Of a DNA stretch of 64,000 nt, positions 16,012 through 24,980 are shown piece after piece. The notes below the pieces were generated by a model, which searched no databases, was not told the DNA's origin, and was given only the letters and a program-made list of their open reading frames with translations. A program made the position numbers and the translations under genes. Position 1 is the stretch's first letter; each line of letters begins with the position of its first letter. The stretch is from Alkalinema sp. FACHB-956. Lineage in GTDB: Bacteria; Cyanobacteriota; Cyanobacteriia; Leptolyngbyales; Leptolyngbyaceae. Where the stretch lies: assembly GCF_014697025.1 (NCBI RefSeq), contig NZ_JACJRC010000026.1, positions 1 to 64,000 of the forward strand. Reading direction: 5' to 3'.

Positions 16012-17757
16012 TTACCTCATAGCGACATCGTAAACTTCTGTTTGCACATCCACATCAATGATGTAGGGATCAATCGATCGCTTAAACAATTGCATTTCGT
16101 TGGGTGCAACTTGTTTCAAATTAACATGACAAAACCATTCTGCGTCATTACGATCGGGATAATCTACGCGGTAATGATACAATCCCCAACGGCTTTCACG
16201 ACGATAGAGCGAAGCCCTAGCGGCCATTTCCGCACAATCCCGAATAAAATGTACCTCCATACACCGCATTAGTTCATGGGGATCACGCGCCCCCATTTGC
16301 TCTAAGGTGTCGTGGTAGCGGACAAAATGCTGCAAGCCTATTTCCATCTTATTCGTGACCTTGGGCGGCTGTAGGTAATCATTCACCAAACGCCGTAGTT
16401 TGTATTCCACCTGGGTATGGGGAATCCCATTGGGACGGGTTAAGGGGGCATAAACTCGGTTGCGTTCTGTAGCTAAGACATCCCCATCTGGCTCTAAATG
16501 AGGAACCGATCGGGCATATTGCGCTGCCTGTTCTCCCGCAATCCGACCGTAAACAAAAGCGCCAATCATGTAATTATGCGGCACACTGGCCATATCCCCC
16601 GCCGCATACAACCCCGGAATGGTCGTTTCCGCCCGCTCATTCACCCAAACGCCAGACGCACTGTGGCCACTGCATAGCCCAATTTCCGAAATATTCATCT
16701 CAATGCCATGGGTACGGTAATTTTCCCCACGGCCTGCATGGAAACGATCGCGGCTAGGCCGTTCATTGCTCCAAAGAATCGACTCAATTTCGGCAATGGT
16801 AGCTTCATCCAAATGGGTCATCTGCAATTGGATCGGGCCTTTGCCGGAGTTCAGCTCCTTCCAAATTTCCAGCATCATTTGGCCACTCCAATAATCACAA
16901 TTAATGAAGCGGTGGCCCTCAGCATTGGTTGTATAGGCCCCAAAGGGGCCCGCCACATAGGCGCAAGCAGGGCCGTTGTAATCCTTAATCAGCGGGTTAA
17001 TTTGAAAGCATTCGATGTTGGATAACTCAGCTCCGGCATGGTAGGCCATGGAATAGCCATCCCCCGCGTTGGTGGGGTTTTCGTAGGTGCCGTAGAGATA
17101 ACCCGAAGCGGGCAGTCCCAAACGGCCACAAGCACCCGTAGACAGAATGACTGCCTTCGCCTGAATCACTACAAAATTGCCATTGCGCACATCAAAGCCG
17201 ATCGCGCCGATCGCCCGCCCCTCCTGCACGATGACCCGCGTCGCCATCACCCGATTCAGAACCCGCACTTTATGGCGTTTAACCTGGCGCGTCAGAATCG
17301 GTTTGAGGTCTTTGCCCTGGGGCATCGGCAGCACATATTTACCTACCCGATGCACCTGCTTAACGTCGTAGTTCCCGTCGGGATCCTTTTGGAATTGGAC
17401 GCCCCAACCTTCGAGTTCTTGAATGGTTTCGTAGCCCAGGGTTGCGGTTTGCAAAACGGCTTTCTGTTGAACGATGCCATCATTGGCGATCGTCACTTCC
17501 CGCACATATTTTTCCGGAGTGGCATGGCCGGGAATCACCGCAGTATTGACCCCATCCATGCCCATCGCGATCGCGCCACTGCGGCGAATATTAGCCTTTT
17601 CCAGAATCAACACATCCGCATCGGGATTGGCTTGTTTTGCCTTAATCCCAGCCATGGTGCCCGCCGTTCCCCCACCAATTACCAAAACATCAGTAATCAG
17701 GCGATCGGTCGTCATATTTTGGACATCAAAAGCAACATCCGCCCCAGTAGTTTGCAT
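16012..17757 (-). CDS. Fumarate-reductase/AprA-like FAD flavoprotein
   Basis: A 581-residue member of the FAD_binding_2 / succinate dehydrogenase-fumarate reductase flavoprotein superfamily, which includes AprA. The dinucleotide fold GGGTAGT is at 28-34, TGACGRLG is in the middle, and the second FAD stretch is GLYAAGDMASV. A C-terminal helical domain contains RCMEVHFIRDCAEMAARASLYR-like sequence. I prefer ATG 17757 over 17775: GGAAGGGGA lies 8 bases upstream and the ATG overlaps the ssuA TAA by one base (TAATG). Its neighbours are an SsuA lipoprotein upstream and an AprB-like ferredoxin downstream. I infer a soluble redox enzyme acting on a sulfur compound delivered by the importer, but the substrate is unknown. 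Confidence 0.88.
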   Translation of the reverse strand: MQTTGADVAFDVQNMTTDRLITDVLVIGGGTAGTMAGIKAKQANPDADVLILEKANIRRSGAIAMGMDGVNTAVIPGHATPEKYVREVTIANDGIVQQKAVLQTATLGYETIQELEGWGVQFQKDPDGNYDVKQVHRVGKYVLPMPQGKDLKPILTRQVKRHKVRVLNRVMATRVIVQEGRAIGAIGFDVRNGNFVVIQAKAVILSTGACGRLGLPASGYLYGTYENPTNAGDGYSMAYHAGAELSNIECFQINPLIKDYNGPACAYVAGPFGAYTTNAEGHRFINCDYWSGQMMLEIWKELNSGKGPIQLQMTHLDEATIAEIESILWSNERPSRDRFHAGRGENYRTHGIEMNISEIGLCSGHSASGVWVNERAETTIPGLYAAGDMASVPHNYMIGAFVYGRIAGEQAAQYARSVPHLEPDGDVLATERNRVYAPLTRPNGIPHTQVEYKLRRLVNDYLQPPKVTNKMEIGLQHFVRYHDTLEQMGARDPHELMRCMEVHFIRDCAEMAARASLYRRESRWGLYHYRVDYPDRNDAEWFCHVNLKQVAPNEMQLFKRSIDPYIIDVDVQTEVYDVAMR

Positions 17758-18836
17758 TACGAATTCCCCTTCCAAACGGCTTCTTGAACTTTGATTTCCT
17801 TAGGAATCAGCTTAATCTTGCTAAAGGTATCAGCAATTTCCTGCTGCTTCGCAATCACTTCATCAGTCAGCGGTAATACGCCATATTCACGCCGCTTTTC
17901 CGCCAGTTCTAGGGGAGCCGGATCAATACCCAAACTTGGTGCCAAAAACTTTGTCACTTCCGAAGGATTACTCTTAGCCCAATCGCTGCGTTTCCTCACT
18001 TCATCCAAGACAATTTTCAAGGCCGCAGGATTCTTATCAATAAAAGTTTGCGAAGCCAGATAGTAGCCCTTGTTCGGGGCCAATCCTGTTGCATCAGCTA
18101 TCTGCTTAGCTCCGATCTTGGTTTCTGCCACAGCCAAATAGGGATCCCAGATGGCCCAGGCATCCACTTTGCCAGTTTCAAAGGCAGCACGGGCATCAGC
18201 CGGGGTTAAATGCACCACTTCCACATCGCTTAAACTTAAGCCAACGGACTCCAACGCCTTGACTACCAAATAATTGGTATTTGATCCTTTCGCAAAGGCC
18301 AGTTTCTTCCCTTTCAAATCCTCTAATTTTTGAATGGATGAATCCTTGGGAACTACGATCGCTTCGGCTTTGGTGGATAGGGGATCGTAGGCCACATAGC
18401 GCACAGGCGTCCCCGCAGCCTGGGCAAAAATGGGGGGGGCTTCTCCGGTATAGCCAAAATCAACGGAACCCGAATTCATGGCTTCCAACAGCGGCGGCCC
18501 TGCTGGAAATTCAGCCCACTGGACTGTTCCTCCAGAAGCTGCAAGGGCTGTTTCCAAATCCTTGTTTTCCTTTAGCAAACTCAGAATGGTGGCCGCCTTT
18601 TGATAGCCAATTTTGACAACTAAGCCGCTGGCAGGGGGAGTAGCATTGTTGTTCGGCAAATTGCCGGGGGAAGCAGCCTGATTACTTTGATTCCCAGAAG
18701 AACAGGCTGAGACAACTAAACTGAGGCTCAACCCGATCGCCATGAATGATAAAAAGGCTTGCGACGACGATCGGGTAAAGCGAGTCTGAATGCGCTGCCA
18801 AAACGCTGTAAAAAAAACATGTGGTTGTAATGCCAT
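17757..18836 (-). CDS. ssuA: Aliphatic sulfonate ABC transporter substrate-binding lipoprotein
   Basis: A 359-residue periplasmic binding protein of the SsuA group. Signal and lipobox VVSAC place the lipid anchor at Cys45. The mature part has KIGYQKAATILSLLKENKD, VQWAEFPAGPPLLEAMNSGS and YTGEAPPIFAQAAGTP, all hallmark SsuA segments. ATG 18836 is supported by GAGG about 9 bases upstream; a GTG seven codons earlier is less likely. It is translationally coupled to the flavoprotein gene. No permease or ATPase gene accompanies it here, so it must share one of the window's importers, for example the SsuBC set at 47649-49400. Confidence 0.93.
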   Translation of the reverse strand: MALQPHVFFTAFWQRIQTRFTRSSSQAFLSFMAIGLSLSLVVSACSSGNQSNQAASPGNLPNNNATPPASGLVVKIGYQKAATILSLLKENKDLETALAASGGTVQWAEFPAGPPLLEAMNSGSVDFGYTGEAPPIFAQAAGTPVRYVAYDPLSTKAEAIVVPKDSSIQKLEDLKGKKLAFAKGSNTNYLVVKALESVGLSLSDVEVVHLTPADARAAFETGKVDAWAIWDPYLAVAETKIGAKQIADATGLAPNKGYYLASQTFIDKNPAALKIVLDEVRKRSDWAKSNPSEVTKFLAPSLGIDPAPLELAEKRREYGVLPLTDEVIAKQQEIADTFSKIKLIPKEIKVQEAVWKGNS

Positions 18837-18942
18837 AAACTTAAACCTCACACACACAAATCAAGTCATCAATCAGAAAATTACTCACCAGCATTGGAAA
18901 AGGACTCACAAAGGACTCACAAAGGACTCATCATGGGCAACC

Positions 18943-19494
18943 CTAAAGAGAAACGGGTTGAAAGTTCACGTCCCGGCCTGTATATTCTGGTACCCAACCA
19001 TCCGTCCCAGTAAAGTAACGGATAGCCTTAATTTGAAGAGTTTCCGTCAAAACAAACCAATGTTCAGTACCCGCTGGAACGTTGATATATTCTTCAGGAT
19101 AAACCGTCAGCTCAACTTGACTCTCATCGGGTAAAACAAAGCCAAAAATGCCTTCTCCATCAATGATGTAGCGGATTTCATCATCAGCATGAGTATGAAT
19201 TTTATCAAATTTTGCCAACAATTCATTGAGATTGGGAACCTTTGGATGCAAAACCACCAAATCCCGATTCTGATAACCATCAGATTGTTGAAGTTGTTGA
19301 AAATAGTGATCCAAAGTCACTAATACCGCTTCTTTTTCTGTATCGTTGAGGCTATCCTGGGCCAAAAGCGCCTTGAGTTCAGGATTATCTTCGATCGGCC
19401 AATGGTGTAACTGAATATCTAGAGGTTGCAGAACCTCCGTAATGCGATCTAACTCTGTGAGCACTTGACCATTTTCTAGCCTGAGTCTTGCCAC
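18943..19494 (-). CDS. mtnD: Acireductone dioxygenase (methionine salvage)
   Basis: A cupin enzyme of 183 residues, the usual length. The metal ligands His100, His102 and Glu106 (HTHADDEIRY) and His145 (HWF) are all present, so it should convert acireductone plus O2 to 2-keto-4-methylthiobutyrate and formate (Fe form). The start is GTG, with a strong GGAGG about 5 bases upstream. It sits between ssuA and a BASS transporter gene, with no other mtn genes in view. Its place among sulfur-acquisition genes suggests a role in recycling methylthio sulfur; co-regulation is inference. Confidence 0.95.
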   Translation of the reverse strand: MARLRLENGQVLTELDRITEVLQPLDIQLHHWPIEDNPELKALLAQDSLNDTEKEAVLVTLDHYFQQLQQSDGYQNRDLVVLHPKVPNLNELLAKFDKIHTHADDEIRYIIDGEGIFGFVLPDESQVELTVYPEEYINVPAGTEHWFVLTETLQIKAIRYFTGTDGWVPEYTGRDVNFQPVSL

Positions 19495-19593
19495 AATAGC
19501 CTCCAGAAATGATTGAAATTCATTCGAGAACTAAGTTGATTCCCCCATCCCCCGGTAGCGAGCTAATCAATGCATTCATCCACCCATTTGTCA

Positions 19594-20517
19594 TTAAGAA
19601 GCCTCCGCTTGCTCAACTTTGATCGTTTCAGCTTTGATCGTTTCAGCGTTGCTAAAGACTTGCTTAGCAATCAGACGGATGATGATAAACAGTGAAAAAC
19701 TCGTTACTACAATTACACTGACGACGGTGGGATCATCAAAATTTGTCCCTGCAACCAGCAACGCGGCAGCAATGTTACGCTGGGCCGTTCCAACGGCGAG
19801 AGTGCGTTTGGTGTCTTCTTCTGGGCCACCCAGCAGATAACCAATTAAAAAGGATACCAGAATAAATCCCGCGATCGCTAAAATTGCACCTGTTTTGATC
19901 ATAAGGATTAAGCTATCCACTTGGAGCAGAAACGAACTCGTCAACCCAACCACTAAACCAATGCTAGAAATTTTCCGCATCCAGGGTTGTAGGGTTGCAG
20001 CGATCGACGCATTGGTGGCCCGGATAACCAAGCCCAAGGCCAGCGGAATTAGCATTAGGGTCAAGAGGGGTTTGACAATATCCCAGGGGCTGACCTGCAC
20101 ATCCTGGAGGACAAAGGAAAAGGCAAAGGGCATATAAATTGCCGTCAGCCCCATCATCAATAACATCACACCAGCGGCATAGGCTAAATTCCCTTGCACG
20201 AGCTGGGCCAGCTTGGGCAAAACGGGCGGGCCTGCGGCCACTGCCAAAATCGTTAAACCAATCTGAACGGAATGATCTAAGGGGGCAACCTGCAAGAGCC
20301 CATACACAAAGAGCGGAACCAGGATAAAGTTAGCGAGCAGTGACTTCAGGATGAGTCGCACATTCCGCAGGGGTTCCCAGATTTGCTGGAGCGTGAGGCT
20401 AAAGCCGGTGTCCAGGAGCATGGACAAAATGAGAACGAGGAAGGTGAGCTTATTGACTAGGCGCAGATCAATAGCGCCTTCGATCGTTCTCAAGAGTTCG
20501 TGGAAAGTGTCATGCAT
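19594..20517 (-). CDS. Bile acid:sodium symporter (BASS/SBF) family transporter
   Basis: An integral membrane protein of about 307 residues with eight to ten hydrophobic segments from residue 20 onward. The SBF-type stretch AVAAGPPVLPKLAQLVQGN and a late TAQRNIAAALLVAGTNF correspond to the conserved sodium-site region of the family. Members import organic anions such as pyruvate, glycolate, bile acids or pantoate; in plants BASS5 relates to 2-keto acids of Met-derived pathways. ATG 20517 is chosen over a TTG at 20538 that would overlap the methyltransferase gene. The substrate here may be a sulfonate or a keto acid; the sequence does not decide. Confidence 0.82.
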   Translation of the reverse strand: MHDTFHELLRTIEGAIDLRLVNKLTFLVLILSMLLDTGFSLTLQQIWEPLRNVRLILKSLLANFILVPLFVYGLLQVAPLDHSVQIGLTILAVAAGPPVLPKLAQLVQGNLAYAAGVMLLMMGLTAIYMPFAFSFVLQDVQVSPWDIVKPLLTLMLIPLALGLVIRATNASIAATLQPWMRKISSIGLVVGLTSSFLLQVDSLILMIKTGAILAIAGFILVSFLIGYLLGGPEEDTKRTLAVGTAQRNIAAALLVAGTNFDDPTVVSVIVVTSFSLFIIIRLIAKQVFSNAETIKAETIKVEQAEAS

Positions 20518-20524
20518 GGGGTTT

Positions 20525-21190
20525 TCAGGTAGGAGCAACCGCTCGATCGGGACTGCCAGAAAAAACGAAGAGGTGCTGATTGGCCGGTAGGGGAGCGGGG
20601 GTGCCTACATAGCGATGCAACCCAACCCCCATATCGCCCGTGGCGGTTAACTGGAAGTCCACTTCTTCAAACTGAGCGGATTGGAAGGTCTGCCGCACAA
20701 GGTCGGAATAGGCGATGCCATCCCGATGTCCTCGCGTCCAAGCGACCAAGGCACCCGTTTTCGCCAAGAATTTTAGGTTGCCAATGAGTTGCTGTAGGGC
20801 CGCTTCATCGGCCAAGTTGCCAAAAATTCCGCACACGAGCACGATATCCGCAGGAACCGCCCCTGCGTAGTTATCCGAGAGGGTGGCATCGCCCTGAAGT
20901 AACTCAATTTGGTTGGCTAAACCGGTCTGCCCGATCGCGGATTGACCCTGTTCCACCAATTGCGGATTGAGTTCAATTAATCGGGCAGAAACCTCAGCGC
21001 GGCGGGGATGGTTGAGCAATGCCCCCCGTAAATCGCGCCCGTCCCCCGCGCAGGCACTCACGATCTGAATCGGGCCAGGGGGCTGGGCATCCAGCGATCG
21101 GGTAATATACCCCTGCACGATTTCAAGGCGTTGTTGGAGGCGTTCCTCGCGCTGATAGAGGTTATGCCATTCAAACCAATCCTTAGGCAT
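20525..21190 (-). CDS. Class I SAM-dependent methyltransferase-like protein
   Basis: A 221-residue Rossmann-fold protein. SAM-binding motif I is IVSACAGDGRDLRG (about 43-56), the acidic motif is LIELNPQLVEQG, and motif IV-like DIVLVCGIFGN follows. AGGAG sits 8 bases before ATG. It lies between the arylsulfatase and BASS genes on the same strand, with the BASS start only a few bases beyond its stop, so co-transcription is likely. Substrate unknown; I see no domain that identifies small-molecule versus protein targets. Confidence 0.78.
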   Translation of the reverse strand: MPKDWFEWHNLYQREERLQQRLEIVQGYITRSLDAQPPGPIQIVSACAGDGRDLRGALLNHPRRAEVSARLIELNPQLVEQGQSAIGQTGLANQIELLQGDATLSDNYAGAVPADIVLVCGIFGNLADEAALQQLIGNLKFLAKTGALVAWTRGHRDGIAYSDLVRQTFQSAQFEEVDFQLTATGDMGVGLHRYVGTPAPLPANQHLFVFSGSPDRAVAPT

Positions 21191-21343
21191 CTTGATTGCT
21201 CCTGCGTAGTCGTTGTGAAGTGGTTATTGTGATTTGCTGTTGTCAACCAGACTGATTGCCTTGCTAATTGCGCTGGTATCAGTCTGGCAAACTGACGGGT
21301 AGGTTCGATGATAGGAATGTTGATGGGAATTGTGATAGGAATG

Positions 21344-23773
21344 TTAAGCCTGTTTGAGATCAAGGGTGACTTTCTGTAAGTTGCCGGTGAAGGCAAAGGG
21401 TACCTTGTAGTTCTCAAGGACAGGGGTTCCCAAATCCCGACCAATATCAAAGGTTTCATCCAAGCCCCAACGGTAGGCAACGGTGTGGGGAATGCGGCCT
21501 TCTCCAACCTGCTGGCCGTTGATCCATAATTTGCCAATGCCCCCGGCTCCGGGCTTACCCCCATCGGACTGGAACTCAAATTTCAATTGAGTTGTTCCTT
21601 GACTCACTTTTTCCGAGGCTTGGATGACGGTGCGATCGTTGCCTAGGAAGTTGTACGCAAAGGTGGGTTTGCCCTCGTCCAAAAAGAAGCTCCATCCCGC
21701 AAACCGTCCCCCCTGGGAGACTAATACGCCTTCTGCGTCATCATCCTGAAGCTCCACATCCGCGGTAATGCTAAAGGATTTATTTTTAATATCCGGTGCG
21801 CTGGCTTCGGGGACTCCCTCCGTACCGGGATAATAAACAAAATGGGTTCGTCCCTGAACTAGGCTTGGTCGGGTGCTAACATCAAACCGCTTGAGAAGAC
21901 GATCGTCTAACGGCAAGACTTTATGCTTCTGCGCCTCCGTCAGAAAGAGTTTTTGCAATTGCTGCAATTTGGTTGGATTTTGTGCCGCTAGATTGTTCGC
22001 TTCACTGAAGTCTTCAGCAATGTTGTATAGCTCCCAGGTATCTTGATCAAAGGTGGTTTTGGAAACGGCTTCCCAAGGTAACCGACCATGGCGTGCCGCC
22101 GCCACCCAACCCCGATCGTAGATTGCCCGATTCCCAAACATTTCAAAGTACTGGGTGGTGCGGTGGGAGGGTTCCTCTGGATGGTCAAAGGTATAAACTA
22201 GGCTGGTGCCTTCGATCGGTTGTTGTTCTACCCCATTGACCACCGTGGGAGCGGTAATTCCAGCGGCTTCCAAAATCGTGGGTGCAATGTCAATCACATG
22301 GTGAAATTGTGTGCGCAGTCCCCCCCGTTCCTGAATCCGATCGCCCCAGGCAATCACCAAGGGATCGCGGGTACCGCCAAAGTGGGAGGCAATTTGTTTC
22401 GTCCATTGGAAGGGCGTGTTGACGGCCCAGGCCCAAGCCGCATGGAAATGATTAAAGGTTTTGGGGCTGCCTAAATCATCCAAGGCTGCTAGGACCTGTT
22501 GGCGATCTTCGGGCACCCCGTTGAACACCTTCAATTCGTTAACGCTACCTGTTAAGCCTCCTTCTGCACTGGCTCCGTTATCCCCAGCAATGTAGATCAC
22601 GAGGGTGTTATCTAATTCACCTAACTGATCGATCGCGTGAATGACCCGTCCCACTTGGGCATCGGTATGGGCGGTAAATCCCGCAAAAACTTCCGCTTGA
22701 TGGGCAAATAGCTTTTGGTCTTCTTTGGACAGGGAATCCCATGCGGGCAGTTCAGCGGGGCGCGGCGTTAACTGTGCATTGGCAGGAATCACCCCTAACT
22801 GTTTCTGGCGGGCAAAGGTTTCCTCACGCAATTTATCCCAACCCTGATCAAATTTCCCTTTGTACCGTTCAATCCACTCCTTGGGGGCATGGTGGGGGGC
22901 GTGGGTTGCACCCGTCGCAAAGTAGGCGAAGAAGGGCTTATCTGGGGCGATCGATTGCTGGGTCTGAATCCAATGAATGGCGTGATCGGCGAGGTCGTGG
23001 GTAAGGTGATAGTTGGGGTCGTTGAGGGGTGCTTGAATGTGCTTCGTATTTTCGACTAAAGCAGGACTCCACTGGTTTGTATCACCGCCTAAAAAGCCGT
23101 AGAAGTAATCAAAGCCGAGATGGGTTGGCCAACGATCGAAGGGCCCAGCGGCACTGGTTTCATAATCCGGGGTGTTATGCCATTTGCCAAAGGCGGCAGT
23201 ACTGTACCCATTTTGTTGGAGCACCTCTGCCACGGTGGCGGCACTCCTCGGCAAAATGCTGTTATAGCCGGGATAGCCTGAGGCGATTTCCTGGACGACC
23301 CCTGTGCCGACGGAATGGTGGTTCCGCCCGGTGAGTAAGGCCGCTCGGGTGGGGGAACAGAGGGCCGTGACGTGGAATTGGTTGTAGCGCAATCCCCGAT
23401 CGGCGAGGGCGGTCAGTTCCGGGGTCGCGATCGGGCCCCCAAAGGTGCTGGTTTGCCCAAAGCCTTCGTCATCCAGCAGCACGAGCAAAACGTTGGGGGC
23501 TTTGGCCGGGGCGGTGATGGGTTTGGGAAAGTCCGGCTGGGAGTCTTTGTAGGTGAGGCCAATTTTGCCTTGGAACGGGGGCTCAGGAATGGGGAGGACT
23601 TTGGAGGTTGCGGCCCAGGCGGGTAACGGCAGCAAGCTCGTGAGGCTGAGCACCGCGATCGTCAAAAATTTTGTCATGCGTCCCAGGAGCGATCGTAATT
23701 GCAGCATGGCTAGCCACCGCCAGCGAGTCCGGTGCTGAGTCTGGAACCCTTGAATGAAACGAACTATTTTCAT
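21344..23773 (-). CDS. Arylsulfatase (formylglycine-dependent), exported
   Basis: An 809-residue sulfatase that hydrolyses sulfate esters. Residues 33-55 form a signal-like segment ending LPAWAA. The metal-binding Asp101-Asp102 pair is in LLDDEGFG. The signature [12 protein letters not shown] at 139-150 contains Cys139, the residue oxidised to C-alpha-formylglycine. Downstream there are KWHNTPDYE and [14 protein letters not shown], typical of the family. The last 180 residues form a beta-rich LamG-like domain. The next gene upstream is its formylglycine-generating enzyme, 54 bases away. Location is periplasmic or extracellular. It supplies free sulfate and so fits the sulfur-scavenging theme. 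Confidence 0.95.
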   Translation of the reverse strand: MKIVRFIQGFQTQHRTRWRWLAMLQLRSLLGRMTKFLTIAVLSLTSLLPLPAWAATSKVLPIPEPPFQGKIGLTYKDSQPDFPKPITAPAKAPNVLLVLLDDEGFGQTSTFGGPIATPELTALADRGLRYNQFHVTALCSPTRAALLTGRNHHSVGTGVVQEIASGYPGYNSILPRSAATVAEVLQQNGYSTAAFGKWHNTPDYETSAAGPFDRWPTHLGFDYFYGFLGGDTNQWSPALVENTKHIQAPLNDPNYHLTHDLADHAIHWIQTQQSIAPDKPFFAYFATGATHAPHHAPKEWIERYKGKFDQGWDKLREETFARQKQLGVIPANAQLTPRPAELPAWDSLSKEDQKLFAHQAEVFAGFTAHTDAQVGRVIHAIDQLGELDNTLVIYIAGDNGASAEGGLTGSVNELKVFNGVPEDRQQVLAALDDLGSPKTFNHFHAAWAWAVNTPFQWTKQIASHFGGTRDPLVIAWGDRIQERGGLRTQFHHVIDIAPTILEAAGITAPTVVNGVEQQPIEGTSLVYTFDHPEEPSHRTTQYFEMFGNRAIYDRGWVAAARHGRLPWEAVSKTTFDQDTWELYNIAEDFSEANNLAAQNPTKLQQLQKLFLTEAQKHKVLPLDDRLLKRFDVSTRPSLVQGRTHFVYYPGTEGVPEASAPDIKNKSFSITADVELQDDDAEGVLVSQGGRFAGWSFFLDEGKPTFAYNFLGNDRTVIQASEKVSQGTTQLKFEFQSDGGKPGAGGIGKLWINGQQVGEGRIPHTVAYRWGLDETFDIGRDLGTPVLENYKVPFAFTGNLQKVTLDLKQA

Positions 23774-23827
23774 GGTTTATCTTTCTGGATATCGAACTGG
23801 ATGTAGAATGGTTGTTTGAACTGGAAA

Positions 23828-24889
23828 TCAACCTGCCTGGCCGATCGTGGGTGCGTGGCTTGAAGGAAGATTCTTGACTAAGCGAAATCCAATGTGGGTC
23901 GTGCCAGTGTCGGGGGATTCGGACTCCCGCGCCGCCGGACGGAACCGACTGCAATAATTCAGCGCACAGAGGTAAGAGCCTCCTTTGATGACGTGCAGCG
24001 CCCCATCCCTGGGTTTATTGGGATCAAAACTCTGGGAGGCTTGGGGGCCGGTGGGATTGTGTTGGTGGGCGTGGCTAGCGTGTCCTGGGTGATACCAATC
24101 CGCTGTCCATTCCCACACATTCCCGGTCATGTCATACAGTCCATAGCCGTTCGCAGGAAAAGAACCAACGGGAGCCGTGCCGCTGTAGCCATCGGCTTGG
24201 GTATTCAAGATCGGAAACAACCCTTGCCAAGTATTGGCTTTGTCGGCTGCATACTGGTTACCCCAACTGTAGGTGGCACCGTCCAAGCCACCCCTCGCCG
24301 CGAATTCCCATTGGGCTTCCGTCGGCAGGGATTTTCCGGCCCATTGGGCATAGGCAACCGCATCTTCGTAGGCGATATGCACGACGGGATAGTTCTCTTG
24401 ACCCACGATCGTGCTGTCTGGGCCAGAGGGATGTCGCCAGTTAGCGCCGACTGTCCAATACCACCAACTCAAAAGGGGCACGGATTTTGCATCGGCGGCG
24501 GGGGGACGAAACACTAAGGAACCGGGCGATCGTTGATCATCGGGCAAGTCAGGAAACTGTGCTGGAGAGAGTGGCCGTTCTGCGACAGTTCGGTATCCCG
24601 TTGCTTGGACAAATTCCGCAAATTGGGAATTGGTGACTTCGGTTTGATCAATACAAAAGCTATCTAGCGTGACCTGATCCGCCGATCGCTCCTCTGGAAA
24701 GCGCGGATCCTCTGAACCCATTTGAAAGCTTCCCCCTGCAATCCATTGCATTCCCGCTGGACAGGGGAGATCCGCCCAGGCATTAGGACTGAGCCACAGA
24801 GAACCAACCCACAGCATCCCGATCGTGAGTAGACAAGGGAACCATTGGGTTTTGCTCAGGGAAGTGATGGCCATGATCAGGGTTTGCAT
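23828..24889 (-). CDS. Formylglycine-generating enzyme (FGE/SUMF1 family), exported
   Basis: A 353-residue FGE-sulfatase domain protein. The N-terminal hydrophobic segment ends near residue 39 (NAWADLPC), so it appears exported. The domain begins with MQWIAGGSFQMGSED and contains LPTEAQWEFAARGG and GNVWEWTADWY. The copper-binding cysteine pair of true FGEs is conserved as Cys308 and Cys313 in GGSYLCALNYCSRFRPAAR; EgtB- and PvdO-like relatives lack it. It oxidises the sulfatase Cys to formylglycine; the adjacent downstream gene encodes a Cys-type sulfatase. The start is uncertain: ATG 24889, ATG 24874 or TTG 24916. Confidence 0.93.
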   Translation of the reverse strand: MQTLIMAITSLSKTQWFPCLLTIGMLWVGSLWLSPNAWADLPCPAGMQWIAGGSFQMGSEDPRFPEERSADQVTLDSFCIDQTEVTNSQFAEFVQATGYRTVAERPLSPAQFPDLPDDQRSPGSLVFRPPAADAKSVPLLSWWYWTVGANWRHPSGPDSTIVGQENYPVVHIAYEDAVAYAQWAGKSLPTEAQWEFAARGGLDGATYSWGNQYAADKANTWQGLFPILNTQADGYSGTAPVGSFPANGYGLYDMTGNVWEWTADWYHPGHASHAHQHNPTGPQASQSFDPNKPRDGALHVIKGGSYLCALNYCSRFRPAARESESPDTGTTHIGFRLVKNLPSSHAPTIGQAG

Positions 24890-24980
24890 GGGAGCCCGGT
24901 CAAACAGGGGATTCAAGGGAGAAATACAAGGGAGAAATACAAGAGAGAGCCTTCAAGGGCGCGCATTCGAGGGCGGAAAC

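Noticed and set aside
17038-17787. Long plus-strand open frame (249 codons) opposite the flavoprotein gene
   Set aside because: It is antisense to a gene with clear FAD motifs and correct operon spacing; its translation has no recognisable features and is His/Arg/Pro-biased as expected of a shadow frame.
23894-24517. Plus-strand open frame (207 codons) opposite the FGE gene
   Set aside because: The minus-strand frame carries the complete FGE active site; the plus-strand product shows no domain.
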